From positions 43,703,431 to 43,767,430 of the forward strand of contig OY757026.1 of NCBI GenBank assembly GCA_963580285.1: DNA of 64,000 bases, written 5' to 3'. Made by a program: the position numbers and the translations under genes. The notes under the pieces were generated by a model, which was not told where the DNA came from, did not search any database, and was given only the letters and a program-made list of their open reading frames with translations. Below, piece after piece: positions 40,966 to 53,958 of the stretch (position 1 is its first letter; the number at the start of each line of letters is the position of its first letter). Source of the DNA: Lucinisca nassula (Eukaryota > Mollusca > Bivalvia > Lucinida > Lucinidae).

Positions 40966-43815
40966 TTACGTTGGAGCCGTCATAGAATCTGAGGCCTGAC
41001 CCACCTGCGTGCAAGTAAAGAGGGAAGCAAAGTTGCCAACCGTGATTAGGTTAACTACCATGCATGCAGTCTGTCGTATAACATCCATGTTGTACCCTAT
41101 CTTTTTATATCGAAGAATGATTTTACGAAATTGGGTGCTGAAGTCATTGCGTTTATATATTTTTCTGAATTTATATACCAAGTCACCATAAAATTCGGGT
41201 TCCGATAGACCTTGTTGCAGAAGAGATCTGAGTCCAACATTGAATTTTGAAATTAAATCAGAATAGCGTCTATAAAATTTTGAAAAGGCTTTGCGTAGTT
41301 TATGGTACCGATAACCCTGATTAAGGAGTTTAGCCGTTAATAATTTATAACGAGTGTTGAAGTCAGTTACATGACTACACACTCTAGCAAATCGAATTAA
41401 TTGCGAAATATAAACGCCATAGGTTGGCGCACGAGGAACATCACCATCCAAAAAAGGAAAATTTACAATCTCAAAATCAAAGTCATCGCGTTTATCATAA
41501 ATTTGCACGAAACAGATCCATCTACAATAGATAGATGTAAATTCAAAAACGGGGCCTCGGTATCAGAAGAATTTGCTTTATTTAACTGAAGTTCTGGGGG
41601 GTAAATCTGAGTGATCAAACCATCGAAATAGGTATTATCAATATTTAATAAATCATCTAAATATCTAGAAGTGGAGCTACAAGCTTCAATAATTTCAGAT
41701 TGGTTATCAATGGAAAGCGACAACATGACGTCTCTTTCATAACAATACAAGAACAGATCAGCCACAAGAGGTGCGCAATTCGTACCCATCAGAATACCCA
41801 CAATTTGTCTAAATAACTTAGTACCGAATCTAATATAAATATTGTCAAGTAGAAAGGTGAGGGCTTCACACACTTTCTGACATGACCAAAGTGTATAATT
41901 CTTATGCTCTTTAGGAGTGAAAAATGCATTTCTGACATTACATGCAAGATAGAGAGAATCTTCTCTGTGAAAAGCCCATTCAATTAAATCATTAAGCTTT
42001 TCTTTTATAAGATTATGAGGAAGTGTAGTGTAAAGAGTGGAAAAATCGTAAGTAGACAGACTTTAAGCACGAAAATGTCTGGATTTCAATTTATTTAAAA
42101 CCTCATTCGAATTTTTTATAGACCAAAACAGATTTCTTCCTGATCTTTCAAAGACTTTATCACAATATTTAATTACATGCGTTTTAATAGCAGTAAGGCA
42201 GGAAGTTAATAGTTTAGAAAGTTCAGTGGTAGTGCAAGAGCTAGAATTTGTAATAAACCGTGCTTTGTAAGGTCTTTTATGAAGTTTTGGTAACCAGTAT
42301 AGCGTAGGAAGCTTGTCTTGGCCTTCGTTAACACACACAGCAAACTTGGTGGCTGAAAGACAAACATGTTTATCTACTATAGCCCTCTCTTCAGCTAAAG
42401 GCTGGAGTTCATAGGCCTTAGTACCACCAAGCTCCTGCTTAAGCGTGTTAACATAGTGGAGCCGTCACACAACGACGACGTTGTTAGCGGCCTTGTCTGC
42501 AGGGGCCAAAACATACTTCTTATGAAATTCTTGAATACCTAGTTTAAGATGACGTAAAGATGTCTTGGGCTTAGGAGGTAATAAGTTAGTATTTTGAGAA
42601 TAGAAAGAAATGCGTTTATTCACTAATTTTAAAATGCTAAGTTTCCAGTCCTTAAGAGCTTTATGCTCAACATACTCTCGCTTACACCATCGATTACCGA
42701 ATTCATTCAAGGAAGCAGCGATTTCATCTCTACATTTACTGAAATCAATTTTAGAAGGAAACCGATATTTCGGTCCTTTAGAAATTATATTTCTTATCCT
42801 AGAATCAGGAATAATTTTCAAATTGCCAGTAATTACATGACCAGCAGCAGGATAGCAATACTTTGATTTTTTACAATCACATGCATCAGGAGTATTAGTA
42901 TCAATATCAGGATCTGAAACAAGTTTATTGAAATTAAAAATGATAGATCTTACAGGTTTGTTACAGGAAATCTTCCACTGACCGTTCCAAGGCGGCTCTT
43001 CTGTGGCGATTTATTTATGTTGTTGTTTGTTACTTACTGTGTGTATCACTTGTGTCTTTTGGTTTTGGATGGCCATATGGCCATTTTGTGGGAAAGTAAC
43101 TGTCCTTATGGCCTTCCTTTGTTTAGGTTTCCATTATGGTCTGGTCGCTTAATGTTTGTATTTCTTTCCCTTTGGTGTCTTTTATGGGTGGAGTAAATTA
43201 ATTGTATCAATTCCTGATCTTTGTTTTACTTCTACTTTGTTATATTTATAGCAAATTATAGGTGTTTCAGTATTTTGAAAATAAGCAGGAATGGAAGAAA
43301 GCACCGATCTCTCACGGAAGATACTGGGCAAATCTATAAAATCCATACCCTTATTAATGAAGGATATTTTGAAGAAATGGCGTTTATGATTAATTTCAGA
43401 ATCAATGTAAGGACGGAGAGTATGCTTAGTATAGCCTCTAGTTAAGAGAGCAGCATCATATAACTGATGAGAACCATCGTAGAATTTATTCGCCTCGGTG
43501 TCCAGAAGACGTAAAACAGAAACGGGTAATGAACTTAAAAATGAAAGCATAGAGTGGCGTCCATGATTTAATAATATAATTGACAGTCACTTCAGTCTAG
43601 TATTGTTTCGTTTAAACGCACGTGATTTACGTTTAAAGTTACCATTTTTCCTGGTGCCGTGAGATCTAGTTCTGCGTTTTTGACATTCCAGGAGCGAGAA
43701 AATATCAAAGTCCGGCATTCTGGAAATATTACCCTCATGATAAATGTTGTCATTAAATCCCAGTGGAAAATGGGTCTGTAAAAATTTAATCCATTTCAGT
43801 TCAGCTTCATGTCTA
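40966..43815 (-). pseudogene. Penelope-like endonuclease remnant plus reverse transcriptase
   Basis: In reading order (minus strand): 'ELKWIKFLQTHFPLGFND' (43745-43806), like the last part of a GIY-YIG endonuclease; a basic stretch; a stop at 43587-43589; a conserved region to 43236; a 272-base insertion; 'CDCKKSKYC' (about 42850-42890); 'PADKAANNVVVV' (42468-42503), the counterpart of the DKG motif of Penelope-like RTs; a stop at 42465-42467; 'LPKLHK' (42276-42293); a stop at 42063-42065; 'YDFSTLYTTLP' (42018-42050, motif A); 'GILMGTNCAP' (41769-41798, motif B); 'RYLDDLL' (41646-41666, motif C); a missing A near 41499-41504; then a C-terminal region to the stop at 40966. The catalytic aspartates are intact but three stops, one frameshift and the insertion make it a pseudogene. 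Confidence 0.75.
42964..43235 (+). mobile_element. 272-base 3' fragment of the same Penelope-like family, nested and inverted
   Basis: It is the inverted counterpart of 40390-40660, the 3' end of the host element, and starts at exactly the same terminal base ('tagaagta' on one strand). Flanked by TTTGTTA (42957-42963 and 43236-43242). Leaving it and one duplicate out joins the codons on either side in frame. It is therefore a later, severely 5'-truncated insertion of a sister copy in the opposite orientation. Confidence 0.75.
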
Positions 43816-46800
43816 TCCTAAAAGGCTATCAATCTACTCCTACAGGAGCTGTCTGATCGTGGCCCATATTGTTTGCAGCCATAACTTTTAAAGTTAAAAG
43901 GTTATCAAACTACTCCTACAGGAGCTGTCTGTTCTGGGCCCATATTGTTTGCAACCATAACTTTTTAAGTTAAAAGGTTATCAAACTACTCCAACAGGAG
44001 CTGTCTGATCTGCGCCCATTTTGTTTGTAGCCATAACTTTTAAAGTTAAAAGGTTATCAAACTACTCCTACAGGAGCTGTCTGATCTGGGCCAATATTGT
44101 TTGCAGACATATCTTTTATAGTTAAAAGATTATCAAACTACTCCTACAGGAGCTGTCTGATCTGGGCCCATATTGTTTGCAGCAATGCCTTTTACAATTA
44201 AAAGGTTATCAAACTACTCCTACAGGAGGTGTCAGATCTTGGCCCATATTGTTTGCAAGCATAACTTTTAAAGTTAAAAGGTATTCAAACTACTCCTACA
44301 GGAGCTGTCTGATCTGGGCCTATATTGTTTTCAGCCATTAATTTGGTTATCAAACTACTCCTACAGAAGCTGTCTGATCTGGGCACATATTGTTTACAGC
44401 CATAACTTTGAAGTTGAAAGGTTATCAAGCTACTTTTACAGGAGCTGTCTGATCTGGACCAATATTGTTTTCAACCGTAAATTTTAAAGTTAAAAGGTTA
44501 TCAGAGTACTCCTACAGGAGCTGTCTGATCTGGGCCCAAATTGTTTGCAACCATGACTTTTAAATTTAAAAGGTTATCAAACTACTCCTACTGATCTGGG
44601 CCAATATTGTTTGCAGCCATGCCTTTTAAAATTAAAAGGATATCAAACTACTCCTACAGGAGCTGTCTGATCTGGGCCCATATTATTTGCAGCCATGCCA
44701 TTTAAAGTTAAAAGGTTATCAAACTACTCCTTCATGAGCTGTCTGATCTGGGCCCATATTGTTTGCAACCATGCCTTTTGAAGTTAAAAGGTTATCAAAC
44801 TACTCCTACAGGAGCTGTCTGATCTGGTCCCATATTGATGCAGCCATGCCTTTTAAAGTTAAAAGATTATTAACTTGCTTCTACAGGAGCTGTCTCATAT
44901 GGGCCGATATTGTTTGCAGCCATGCCATTTAAAGTTAAAAGGTTATCAAACTGCTCCTACAGAAGCTGTCTGATCTGGGCCCATATTGTTTGCAGCCATG
45001 CCTTTTAAAGTTAAAAGGTTATCAAACTACTCCTACAGGAGCTGTCTGATCTGGGCGCATATTGTTTTCAGCCATTATATTTAAAGTTAAAAGGTTATCA
45101 AACTACTCCTACAGGAGCTGTCTGATCTGGGCCCATATTATTTGCAAGCATAACTTTTAATGTTAAAAGGTTATCAAACTACTCCTACAGGAGCTGTCTG
45201 TTCTGGGCCCATATTGTTTGCAACCATAACTTTTTAAGTTAAAAGGTTATCAAACTACTCCAACAGGAGCTGTCTGATCTGCGCCTATATTGTTTTCAGC
45301 CATAACTTTTAAATTTAAAAGGTTATCAAACTACTCTTACAGGAGCTGTCGGATCTGGGCCCATATTGTTTGCAGCCATAACTTTTAAAATTAAAAGGTT
45401 ATCAAACTGCTCTGACAGAAGCTGTCTGATCTGGACCCATATTTTTTTCAACCATAACTTGTAAAGTTAAAAGGTTATCAAACTACCCCTACAGGAGCTA
45501 TCTGATCTTGGCCCATATTGTTTGCAACCATGACTTTTAAAGTTAAAAGGTTATCAAACTACTCCTATAGGAGCTGTCTGATCTGGGCCCATATTGTTTA
45601 CAACCATAACTTTTAAAGTTAAAATGTTATCATACTACTTCTACAGAAGCTGTCTAATCTGGGAACATATTGTTTAAAGCCATGCCATTTAAAGTTAAAA
45701 GGTTATCAAACTACTCCTACAGGAGCTGTCTGATCTGGGCCCATACTGTTTTTAACCATGCCTTTTAAAGATAAAAGGATATCAAACTACTCCTACAGGA
45801 CCTGTCTGATCTGGGCCCATATTGTTTGCAGCCATAACTTTTTATCAAACTACTCCTACAGGAGCTGTCTGATCGGGGCCATATTGTTTGCAGCCATAAC
45901 TTTAAAAGTTAAAAGGTTATCAAACTTTTCCTACAGGAGCTTTCTGATCTGAGCCCATAGTGTTTTCAGCCATGTCTTTTAAAGTAAAAATGATATCAAA
46001 CTAATCCTACAGGAGCTGTCTGATCTGGGCCCATATTGTTTGTAGCAATAACTTTTAAAGTTAAAATGTTATGAAACTACTCCTACAGGAGCTATCTGAT
46101 CTGATCCCATATTGTTTGCAACCATAACTTTTAAAGTTAAAAGGTTATCAAACTACTCCTACAGGAGCTGTCTGATCGTGGCCCATATTGTTTGCAGCCA
46201 TAGCTTTTAAAGTTAAAAGGTTATCAAACTATTCCTACAGGAGCTTCTGTTCTGGGCCCATATTGTTTGCAACCATAACTTTTTAAGTTGAAAGGTTATC
46301 AAACTACTCCTACAGGAGCTGTCTGATCTGCGCCCATATTGTTTGCAGCCATAACTTTTAAAGTTAAAAGGTTATCAAACTACTCCTACAGGAGCTGTCT
46401 GATCTGGGCCCATATTGTTTGCAGCCATACATTTTAAAGTTAAAAGGTTATCAAACTACTCCTACAGGATCTGTCTGATCTGGGCCAATATTGTTTGCAG
46501 ACATATCTTTTAAAGTTAAAAGGTTATCAAACTACTCCTACAGGAGCTGTCTGATCTGGGCCCATATTGTTTGCAGCAATGCCTATTACAATTAAAAGGT
46601 TATCAAACTACTCCTACAGGAGGTATCTGATCTTGGCCCATATTGTTTGCAACCATAACATTTAAAGTTAATAGGTATTCAAACTACTCCTACAGGAGCT
46701 GTCTGATCTGGGCCCATATTGTTTGCAGCCATGCCTTTTAAAGTTCAAAGGTTATCAAACTACTCCTACAGGAGCTGTCTGATCTGGGCCAATATTGTTT

Positions 46801-49800
46801 TCAGCCATTATATTTAAAGTTAAAAGGTTATCAAACTACTCCTACAGGAGCTGTCTGATCTGGGCCCATATTGTTTTCAGCCAATGACATGTAAAGTTAA
46901 AAGGTTATCAAACTACTCCTACAGGAGCTGTCTTATCTGGGCCCTTATTGTTTGCAACCATGCCTTTTAAAGTTAAAACGTTACCAAACTGCTCCTACAG
47001 GAGCTTTCTCATCTGGGCCCATATTGTTTTCAGCCATAACTTTTAAAATTAAAAGGTTATCAAACTACTCTTACAGGAGCTGTCGGATCTGGGCCCAAAT
47101 TTTTTGCAGCCATAGCTTTTAAAGTTAAAAGGTTATCAAACTACTCCTACAGGAGCTGTCTGATCTGCACCCATATTGTTTGCAGCTATAATTTTTAAAG
47201 TTAAAAGGTTATCAAACTACTCCTACAGGAGCTGTCTGATCTGGGCCCATATTGTTTGCAGCCATATATTTTAAAGTTAAAAGGTTATCAAACTATTCCT
47301 ACAGGATCTGTCTGATCTGGGCCAATATTGTTTGCAGACATATCTTTTAAAGTTAAAAGGTTATCAAACTACTCCTACAGGAGCCGTCTGATCTGGGCCC
47401 ATATTGTTTGCAGCAATGCCTTTTACAATTAAAAAGGTTATCAAACTACTCCTACAGGAGGTATCTGATCTTGGCCCATATTGTTTGCAACCATAACATT
47501 TAAAGTTGAAAGGTTATCAAACTACTCCTACAGGAGATGTCTGATCTGGGCCTATATTGTTTGCAGCCATTAATTTGGTTATCAAACTACTCCTACAGGA
47601 GCTGTCTGATCTGGGCCCATATTGTTTGCAGCCATAACTTTTAAAGTTAAAACATTATCAAGTTACTCCTACAGGAGCTGTCTGATCTGGACCCATATTG
47701 TTTTCAAACGTAACTTTTAAAGTTAAAAGGTTATCAAACTACTCCTACAGGATCTGTCTGATCTGGGCCTAAATTGTTTGCAACCATGACTTTTAAAGTT
47801 AAAAGGTTACCAAACTACTCCTGCAAGAGCTGTCTGATCTGGGCCCATATTGTTTGCCGTCATGCCTTTCAAAAATTAAAAGGTTATCAAACTACTCCTA
47901 CAGGAGCTGTCTGATCTGGGCCCATATTGTTTGCAGCCATGCCTTTTAAAGTTAAAACGTTATCAAACTACACCTACAGGAGCTATTTGATCTGGGCCCA
48001 TATTGTTTTCAGCCAATGACATTTAATGTTAAAAGGTTATCAAACTACTCCTACAGAAGCTGTCTGTTCTGGGCCCATATTGTTTGCCATCATGCCATTT
48101 AAAGTTAAAAGGTTATCAAACTACTCCTACATGAGCTGTCTGATCTGGGCCCATATTGCTTGCAGCAATGCCTTTTAAAGTTAAAAGGTTATCAAACTAC
48201 TCCTACAGGATCTGTCTGATCTGGGCCCATATTGTTTTCAGCCAATGACATTTAAAGTTAAAAGGTTATCAAACTACTACAGGAGCTGTCTGATCTGGGC
48301 CCATATTGTTTGCAGCCATGCTATTTAAAGTAAAAAGTTTATTAAACTACTCCTACAGGAGCTGTCTGATCTGGGCCCATATTGCTTGCAGCAATGCCTT
48401 TTAAAGTTAAAAGGTTATCAAACTTCTTCTACAGGAGCTGTCTGATCTGGGCCCATATTGATTTCAGCCAATGACATTTAAAGTTAAAAGGTTATCAAAC
48501 TACTCCTACAGGAGCTGTCAGATCTGGGCCCATATTGTTTACAAGCATAACTTTAAAAGTTAAAACGTTATCAAACAGCTCCTACAGGAGCTGTCTCATC
48601 TGGGCCCATATTGTTTTTCAGCCATAACTTTTAAATTTAAAAGGTTATCAAACTACTCCTACAGGAGCTGTCGGATCTGGGCCCATATTGTTTGCAGCCA
48701 TAACTTTTAAAGTTAAATTTTTATCAAACTACTCCTACAGGAGCTGTCTGATCTGGACCCATATTGTTTTCAACCATAACTTGTAAAGTAAAAAGGTTAT
48801 CAAACTACTCTTACAGGAGCTATCTGATCTGGGCCCATATTGTTTGCAACCATGACTTTTAAAGTTAAAAGGTTATCAAACTATTCCTACAGGAGCTCTC
48901 TGATCTGGGCCCATATTGTTTGCAGCCATGCCTTTTAAAATTGAAAGGTTATCAAACGACTCCTATAGGAGCTGTCTGATCTGGGCCCATATTGTTTGCA
49001 ACCATAACTTTTAAAGTTAAAATGTTGTCAAACTACTTCTACAGGAGCTGTCTAATCTGGGCCCATATTGTTTAAAGCCATGCCATTTAAAGTTAAAAGG
49101 TTATAAAACGTCTCCTACAGGAGCTGTCTGATCTGGGCCCATATTGTTTGCAGCCATGCCTTTTAAAGTTAAAAGGTTATCAAACTACACCTACAGGAGC
49201 TATTTGATCGGGGCCCGTATTGTTTTCAGCCAATGACATTTAAAGTTAAAAGGTTATCAAACTACTCCTACAGGAGCTGTCTGATCTGGGCCCATATTGT
49301 TTGCAACCATAACTTTTAAAGTTAAAAGGTTATCAAACTACTCCTACAGAAGCTGTCTGATCTGGGCCCACATTGTTTGCCATCATGCCATTTAAAGTTA
49401 AAAGGTTATCTAACTACTCCTACAGAAGCTGTCTGATCTTGGCCCATATTGTTTGCAAGCATAACTTTTAAAGTTAAAAGGTTATCAAACTACCCCTACA
49501 GGAGCTGTCTGATCTGGGCCCATATTGTATTCAACCATGCCTATTAAACTTAAAAGGTTATCAAACTACTTCTACAGGAGCTGTCTGATCTGGGCCCATA
49601 TTGTTTGCAACCATAACTTTTAAAGTTAAAATGTTACCAAACTACTTCTACAGGAGCTCTCTAATCTGGGCCCATATTGTTTCAAGCCATGCCATTTAAA
49701 GTTAAAAGGTTATCAAACTACTCCCACAGGAGCTGTCTGATCTGGTCCCATATTGATGCAGCCACGCCTTTAAAAGTTGAAAGGTTATCAAACTACTTCT

Positions 49801-51149
49801 ACAGGAGCTGTCTCATATGGGCCAATATTGTTTGCAGCTATGCCATTTCAAGTTAAAAGGTTATCAAACTGCTCCTACAGAAGCTGTCTGATCTGGGCCC
49901 ATATTGTTTGCAGCCATGCCTTTTAAAGTTAAAAGATTATCAAACTACTCCTACAGCATGTCTGATCTGGGCCCATATTGTTTTCAGCCATTATATTTAA
50001 AGTTAAAAGGTTATCAAACTACTCCTACAGGAGCTGTCTGATCTGGGCCCATATTGTTTGCAAGCATAACCTTTAAAGTTAAAAGGTTATCAAACTACTC
50101 CTACAGGAGCTGTCTCAGCTGGGCCCTTTTTGTTTGCAACCATGCCTTTTAAAGTTAAAACGTTATCAAACAGCTCCTACAGGAGCTGTCTCATCTGGGC
50201 CCATATTGTTTTCAGCCATAACTTTTAAATTCAAAAGGTTATCAAACTACTCCTACAGGAGCTGTCGGACCTGGGCCCATATTGTTTGCAGCCATAACTT
50301 TTAAAGTTAAAAGGTTATCAAACTACTCCTACAGGAGCTGTCTGATCTGGACCCATATTGTTTTCAACAATAACTTTTAAAGGTAAAAGGTTATCAAACT
50401 ATTCCTACAGGAGCTGTCTAATCTGGGCCCATATTGTTTTGCAGCCATGCCTTTTAAAGTTGAAAGGTTATCAAACTACTCCTATAGGATCTGTCTGATC
50501 TGGGCCCATATTGTTTGCAACCATAACTTTTAAAGTTAAAATGTTACCAATCTACTCCTACAGGAGCTGTCTAATCTGGGCCCATATTGTTAAAAGCCAT
50601 GCCATTTAAAGTTAAAAGGTTATCAAACTACTCCTACAGGAGCTGTCTGATCTGGGCCCATATTGTTTGCAGCCATGCCTTTTAAAGTTAAAAGGTTATC
50701 ATACTACACCTGCAGGAGCTATTTGATCTGGGCCCATATTGTTTTCAGCACATGACATTTAAAGTTAAAAGGTTATCAAACTACTCCTACAGGAGCTGTC
50801 TGATCTGGGCCCATATTGTTTGCAACCATAACTTTTAAAGTTAAAAGGTTATCAAACTACTCATACAGAAGCTGTCTGATATGGGCCCATATTGTTTGCC
50901 ATCATGCCATTTAAAGTTAAAAGGTTTTCAAACTACTCCTACAGGAGCTGTCTGATCTGGGCCCAAATTGTTTGCAAGCATAACTTTTAAAGTTAAAAGG
51001 TTATCAAACTACTCCTACAGGAGCTGTCTCATCTGGGCCCTTATTGTTTGCAACCATGCCTTTTAAAAGTAAAACGTTATCAAACTGCCCCTACAGGAGA
51101 TGTCTCATCTGGGCCCAATTTTTTTTTCAACCATAACTTTTAAATTTAA

Positions 51150-52700
51150 AAGGTTATCAAACTACTTCTACAGGAGCAGTCGGATCTGGGCCCATATTGT
51201 TTGCAGCCATAACTTTTAAAGTTAAAAGGTTATCAAACTACTCCTACAGGAGCTGTCTGATCTGGACTCATATTGTTTTCAACCATAACTTGAAAAGTTA
51301 AAAGGTTATCAAACTACCCCTACAGGAGCTATCTGCCCTGGGCCCATATTGTTTGCAACCATGACTTTTAAAGTTAAAATGTTATCAATTTATTCCTACA
51401 GGAGCTGTCTGATCCGGGCCCATATTGTTTGCAACCATGCCTTTTAAAATTAAAAGGTTATCAAACTACTCCTATAGGATCTGTCTGATCTGGGCCCATA
51501 TTGTTTGCAACCATAACTTTTAAAGTTAAAATGTTACCAAACTACTTCTACAGGAGCTGTCTAATCTGGGCCCATATTGTTTAAAGCCATGCCATTTAAA
51601 ATTAAAAGGTTATCGAACTACTATAGGATCTGTCTGATCTGGGCCCATATTGTTTTCAACCATAACTTGTAAAGTTAAAAGGTTATCAAACTACCCCTAC
51701 AGGAGCTATCTGCTCTGGGCCCATATTGTTTGCAACCATGACTTTTAAAGTTAAAAGGTTTAACAAACTACAGCTATAGGAGCTTTTTGATCTGGGCCCA
51801 TATTGTTTGCAACCATGCCTTTTAAAATTAAAAGGTTATCAAACTACTCCTGTAGGATCTGTCTGATCTGGGCCCATATTGTTTGCAACCATAACTTTTA
51901 AAGTTAAAATGTTACCAAACTACTTCTACATGAGCTGTCTAATCTGGGCCCATATTGTTTAAAGCCATGCCATTTAAAGTTAAAAGGTTATCAAACTACT
52001 CCTACAGGAGCTGTCTGATCTGGACCCATATTGTTTTCAACCATAACTTGTAAAGTTAAAAGGTAATCAAACTACCCCTACAGGAGCTATCTGCTCTGGG
52101 CCCATATTGTTTGCAACCATGACTTTTAAAGTTAAAAGGTTATCAATTTATTCCGACAGGAGCTGTCTGATCTGGGCCCATATTGTTTGCAACCATGCCT
52201 TTTAAAATTAAAAGGTTATCAAATTACTCCTATAGGATCTGTCTGATCTGGGCCCATATTGTTTGCAACCATAACTTTTAAAGTTAAAATGTTACCAAAC
52301 TACTTCTACAGGAGCTGTCTAATCTGGGCCCATATTGTTTAAAGCCATGCTATTTAAAATTAAAAGGTTATCAAACTACTCCTACAGGAGCTGTCTGATC
52401 TGGACCCATATTGTTTTCAACCAAAACTGGTAAAGTTAAAAGGTTATCAAACTACCCCTACAGGAGCTATCTGCTCTGGGCCCATATTGTTTGCAACCAT
52501 GACCTTTAAAGTTAAAAAGTTATCAATTTATTCCTACAGGAGCCGTCTGATCTGGGCCCATATTGTTTGCAACCATGCCTTTTAAAATTAAAAGGTTATC
52601 AAACAACTCATATAGGATCTGTCTGATCTGGGCCCATATTGTTTTCAACCATAACTTGTAAAGTTAAAAGGTTATCAAACTACCCCTACAGGAGCTATCT
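51150..52700. repeat. 380-base higher-order repeat (five monomers)
   Basis: 'gttaccaaactacttctaca' occurs at about 51531, 51911 and 52291, exactly 380 bases apart, each time in the same order of five variant monomers. The same block is in super-repeat copy 2 at about 58360-59910. Confidence 0.8.
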
Positions 52701-53660
52701 GCTCTGGGCCCATATTGGTTGCAACCATGACTTCTAAAGATAAAAGGTTATCAATTTATTCCTACAGGAGCTGTCTGATCTGGGCCCATTTTAAAGTTAA
52801 AATCTTACCAAACTACTTCTGCAGGAGCTGTCTAATCTGGGCCATATTGTTTAAAGCCATGCCATTTAAAGTTAAAAGGTTATCAAACTACTCCTACAGG
52901 AGCTGTCTGATCTGGGCCCATATTGTTTGCAGCCATAACTTTTAAAGTTAAAAGGTTATCAAACTACTCCTACAGGAGCTGTCTGATCTGGACCCATATT
53001 GTTTTCAACCATAACTTGAAAAGTTAAAAGGTTATCAAACTACCTCTAAAGGAGCTATCTGATCTGGTACCATATTGTTTGCAACCATGACTTTTAAAGA
53101 TAAAAGTTTATCAAACTATTCCTGCAGGAGCTGTCTGATCTGGGCCAATATTGTTTGCAGCCATGCCTTTTAAAATTAAAAGGTAATCAAACTACTCCTA
53201 TAGGAGCTGTCTGATCTGGGCCCATATCGTTTGCAACCATAATTTTTAAAGTTAAAATGTTATCAAACTGCTTCTACAGGAGCTGTCTAATCTGGGCCCA
53301 TATTGTTTAAAGCCATGCCATTTAAAGTTGAAAGGTTATCAACCTACTCCTACAGGATCTGTCTGATCTGGGCCCATATAGTTTGCAAGCATAACTTTTT
53401 AAGTTAAAAGGTTATCAAACTACTTCTACATGAGCTGTCTGATCTGGGCCCATATTGTTTGCAGCCATGCCATTTAAAGTATCAAATGTTATCAAACTAC
53501 TTCTACAGGAGCTGTCTAATCTGGGCCCATATTGTTTAAAGCCATGGCATTTAAAGTTAAAAGGTTATCCACCTACTCCTACAGGATCTGTCTGATCTGG
53601 GCCCATATTGTTTGCAAGCATAACTTTTTAAGTTGAAAGGTTATCAAACTACACCTACAG

Positions 53661-53958
53661 TTTTGTTTGATTTGAGGTTTAACGTCCCCGTCAACACTGT
53701 AAAGGTCATTTTGGAGACGTTGCTTCCAATTATGTGGGACTTTTACCCGACATTGAGATGAAATGACATCTCAAGCCCTGTCGCCCATTGAAACCAATAG
53801 GGTTTATTAGCATGGACGGTCCACCTCGCACCGCGGTTCCTGGACAGGCTTAGATCCTCTATGCGGTTTACCAGTACTAGTGTGCGGGCCGGATTAGGCT
53901 CTGCGTGGAAGCATCATGCAGCCCATATATTTCTTCAAGCCCCTATAGGCGGGGGCCG
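53661..53958 (-). mobile_element. SINE D inside the satellite, with target duplication
   Basis: A 298-base insertion flanked by AACTACACCT(A/G)CAG (53647-53660 and 53959-53972), a satellite word. Orientation as at 10048-10343. Confidence 0.9.

Larger units (their letters stand above)
40390..43818 (-). mobile_element. Penelope-like element, permuted (Naiad-like), inserted in satellite
   Basis: A 3.43-kb insertion in the satellite with TAAAAG on both sides (40384-40389 and 43819-43824), a word present once per normal monomer. It reads on the minus strand: a remnant of a GIY-YIG-type endonuclease C-terminus at the 5' end, then reverse transcriptase, then about 570 bases of 3' noncoding sequence ending at 40390. 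The endonuclease being ahead of the reverse transcriptase matches the Naiad/Chlamys group, not canonical Penelope. The element is 5'-truncated within the endonuclease at the satellite junction. Confidence 0.7.
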
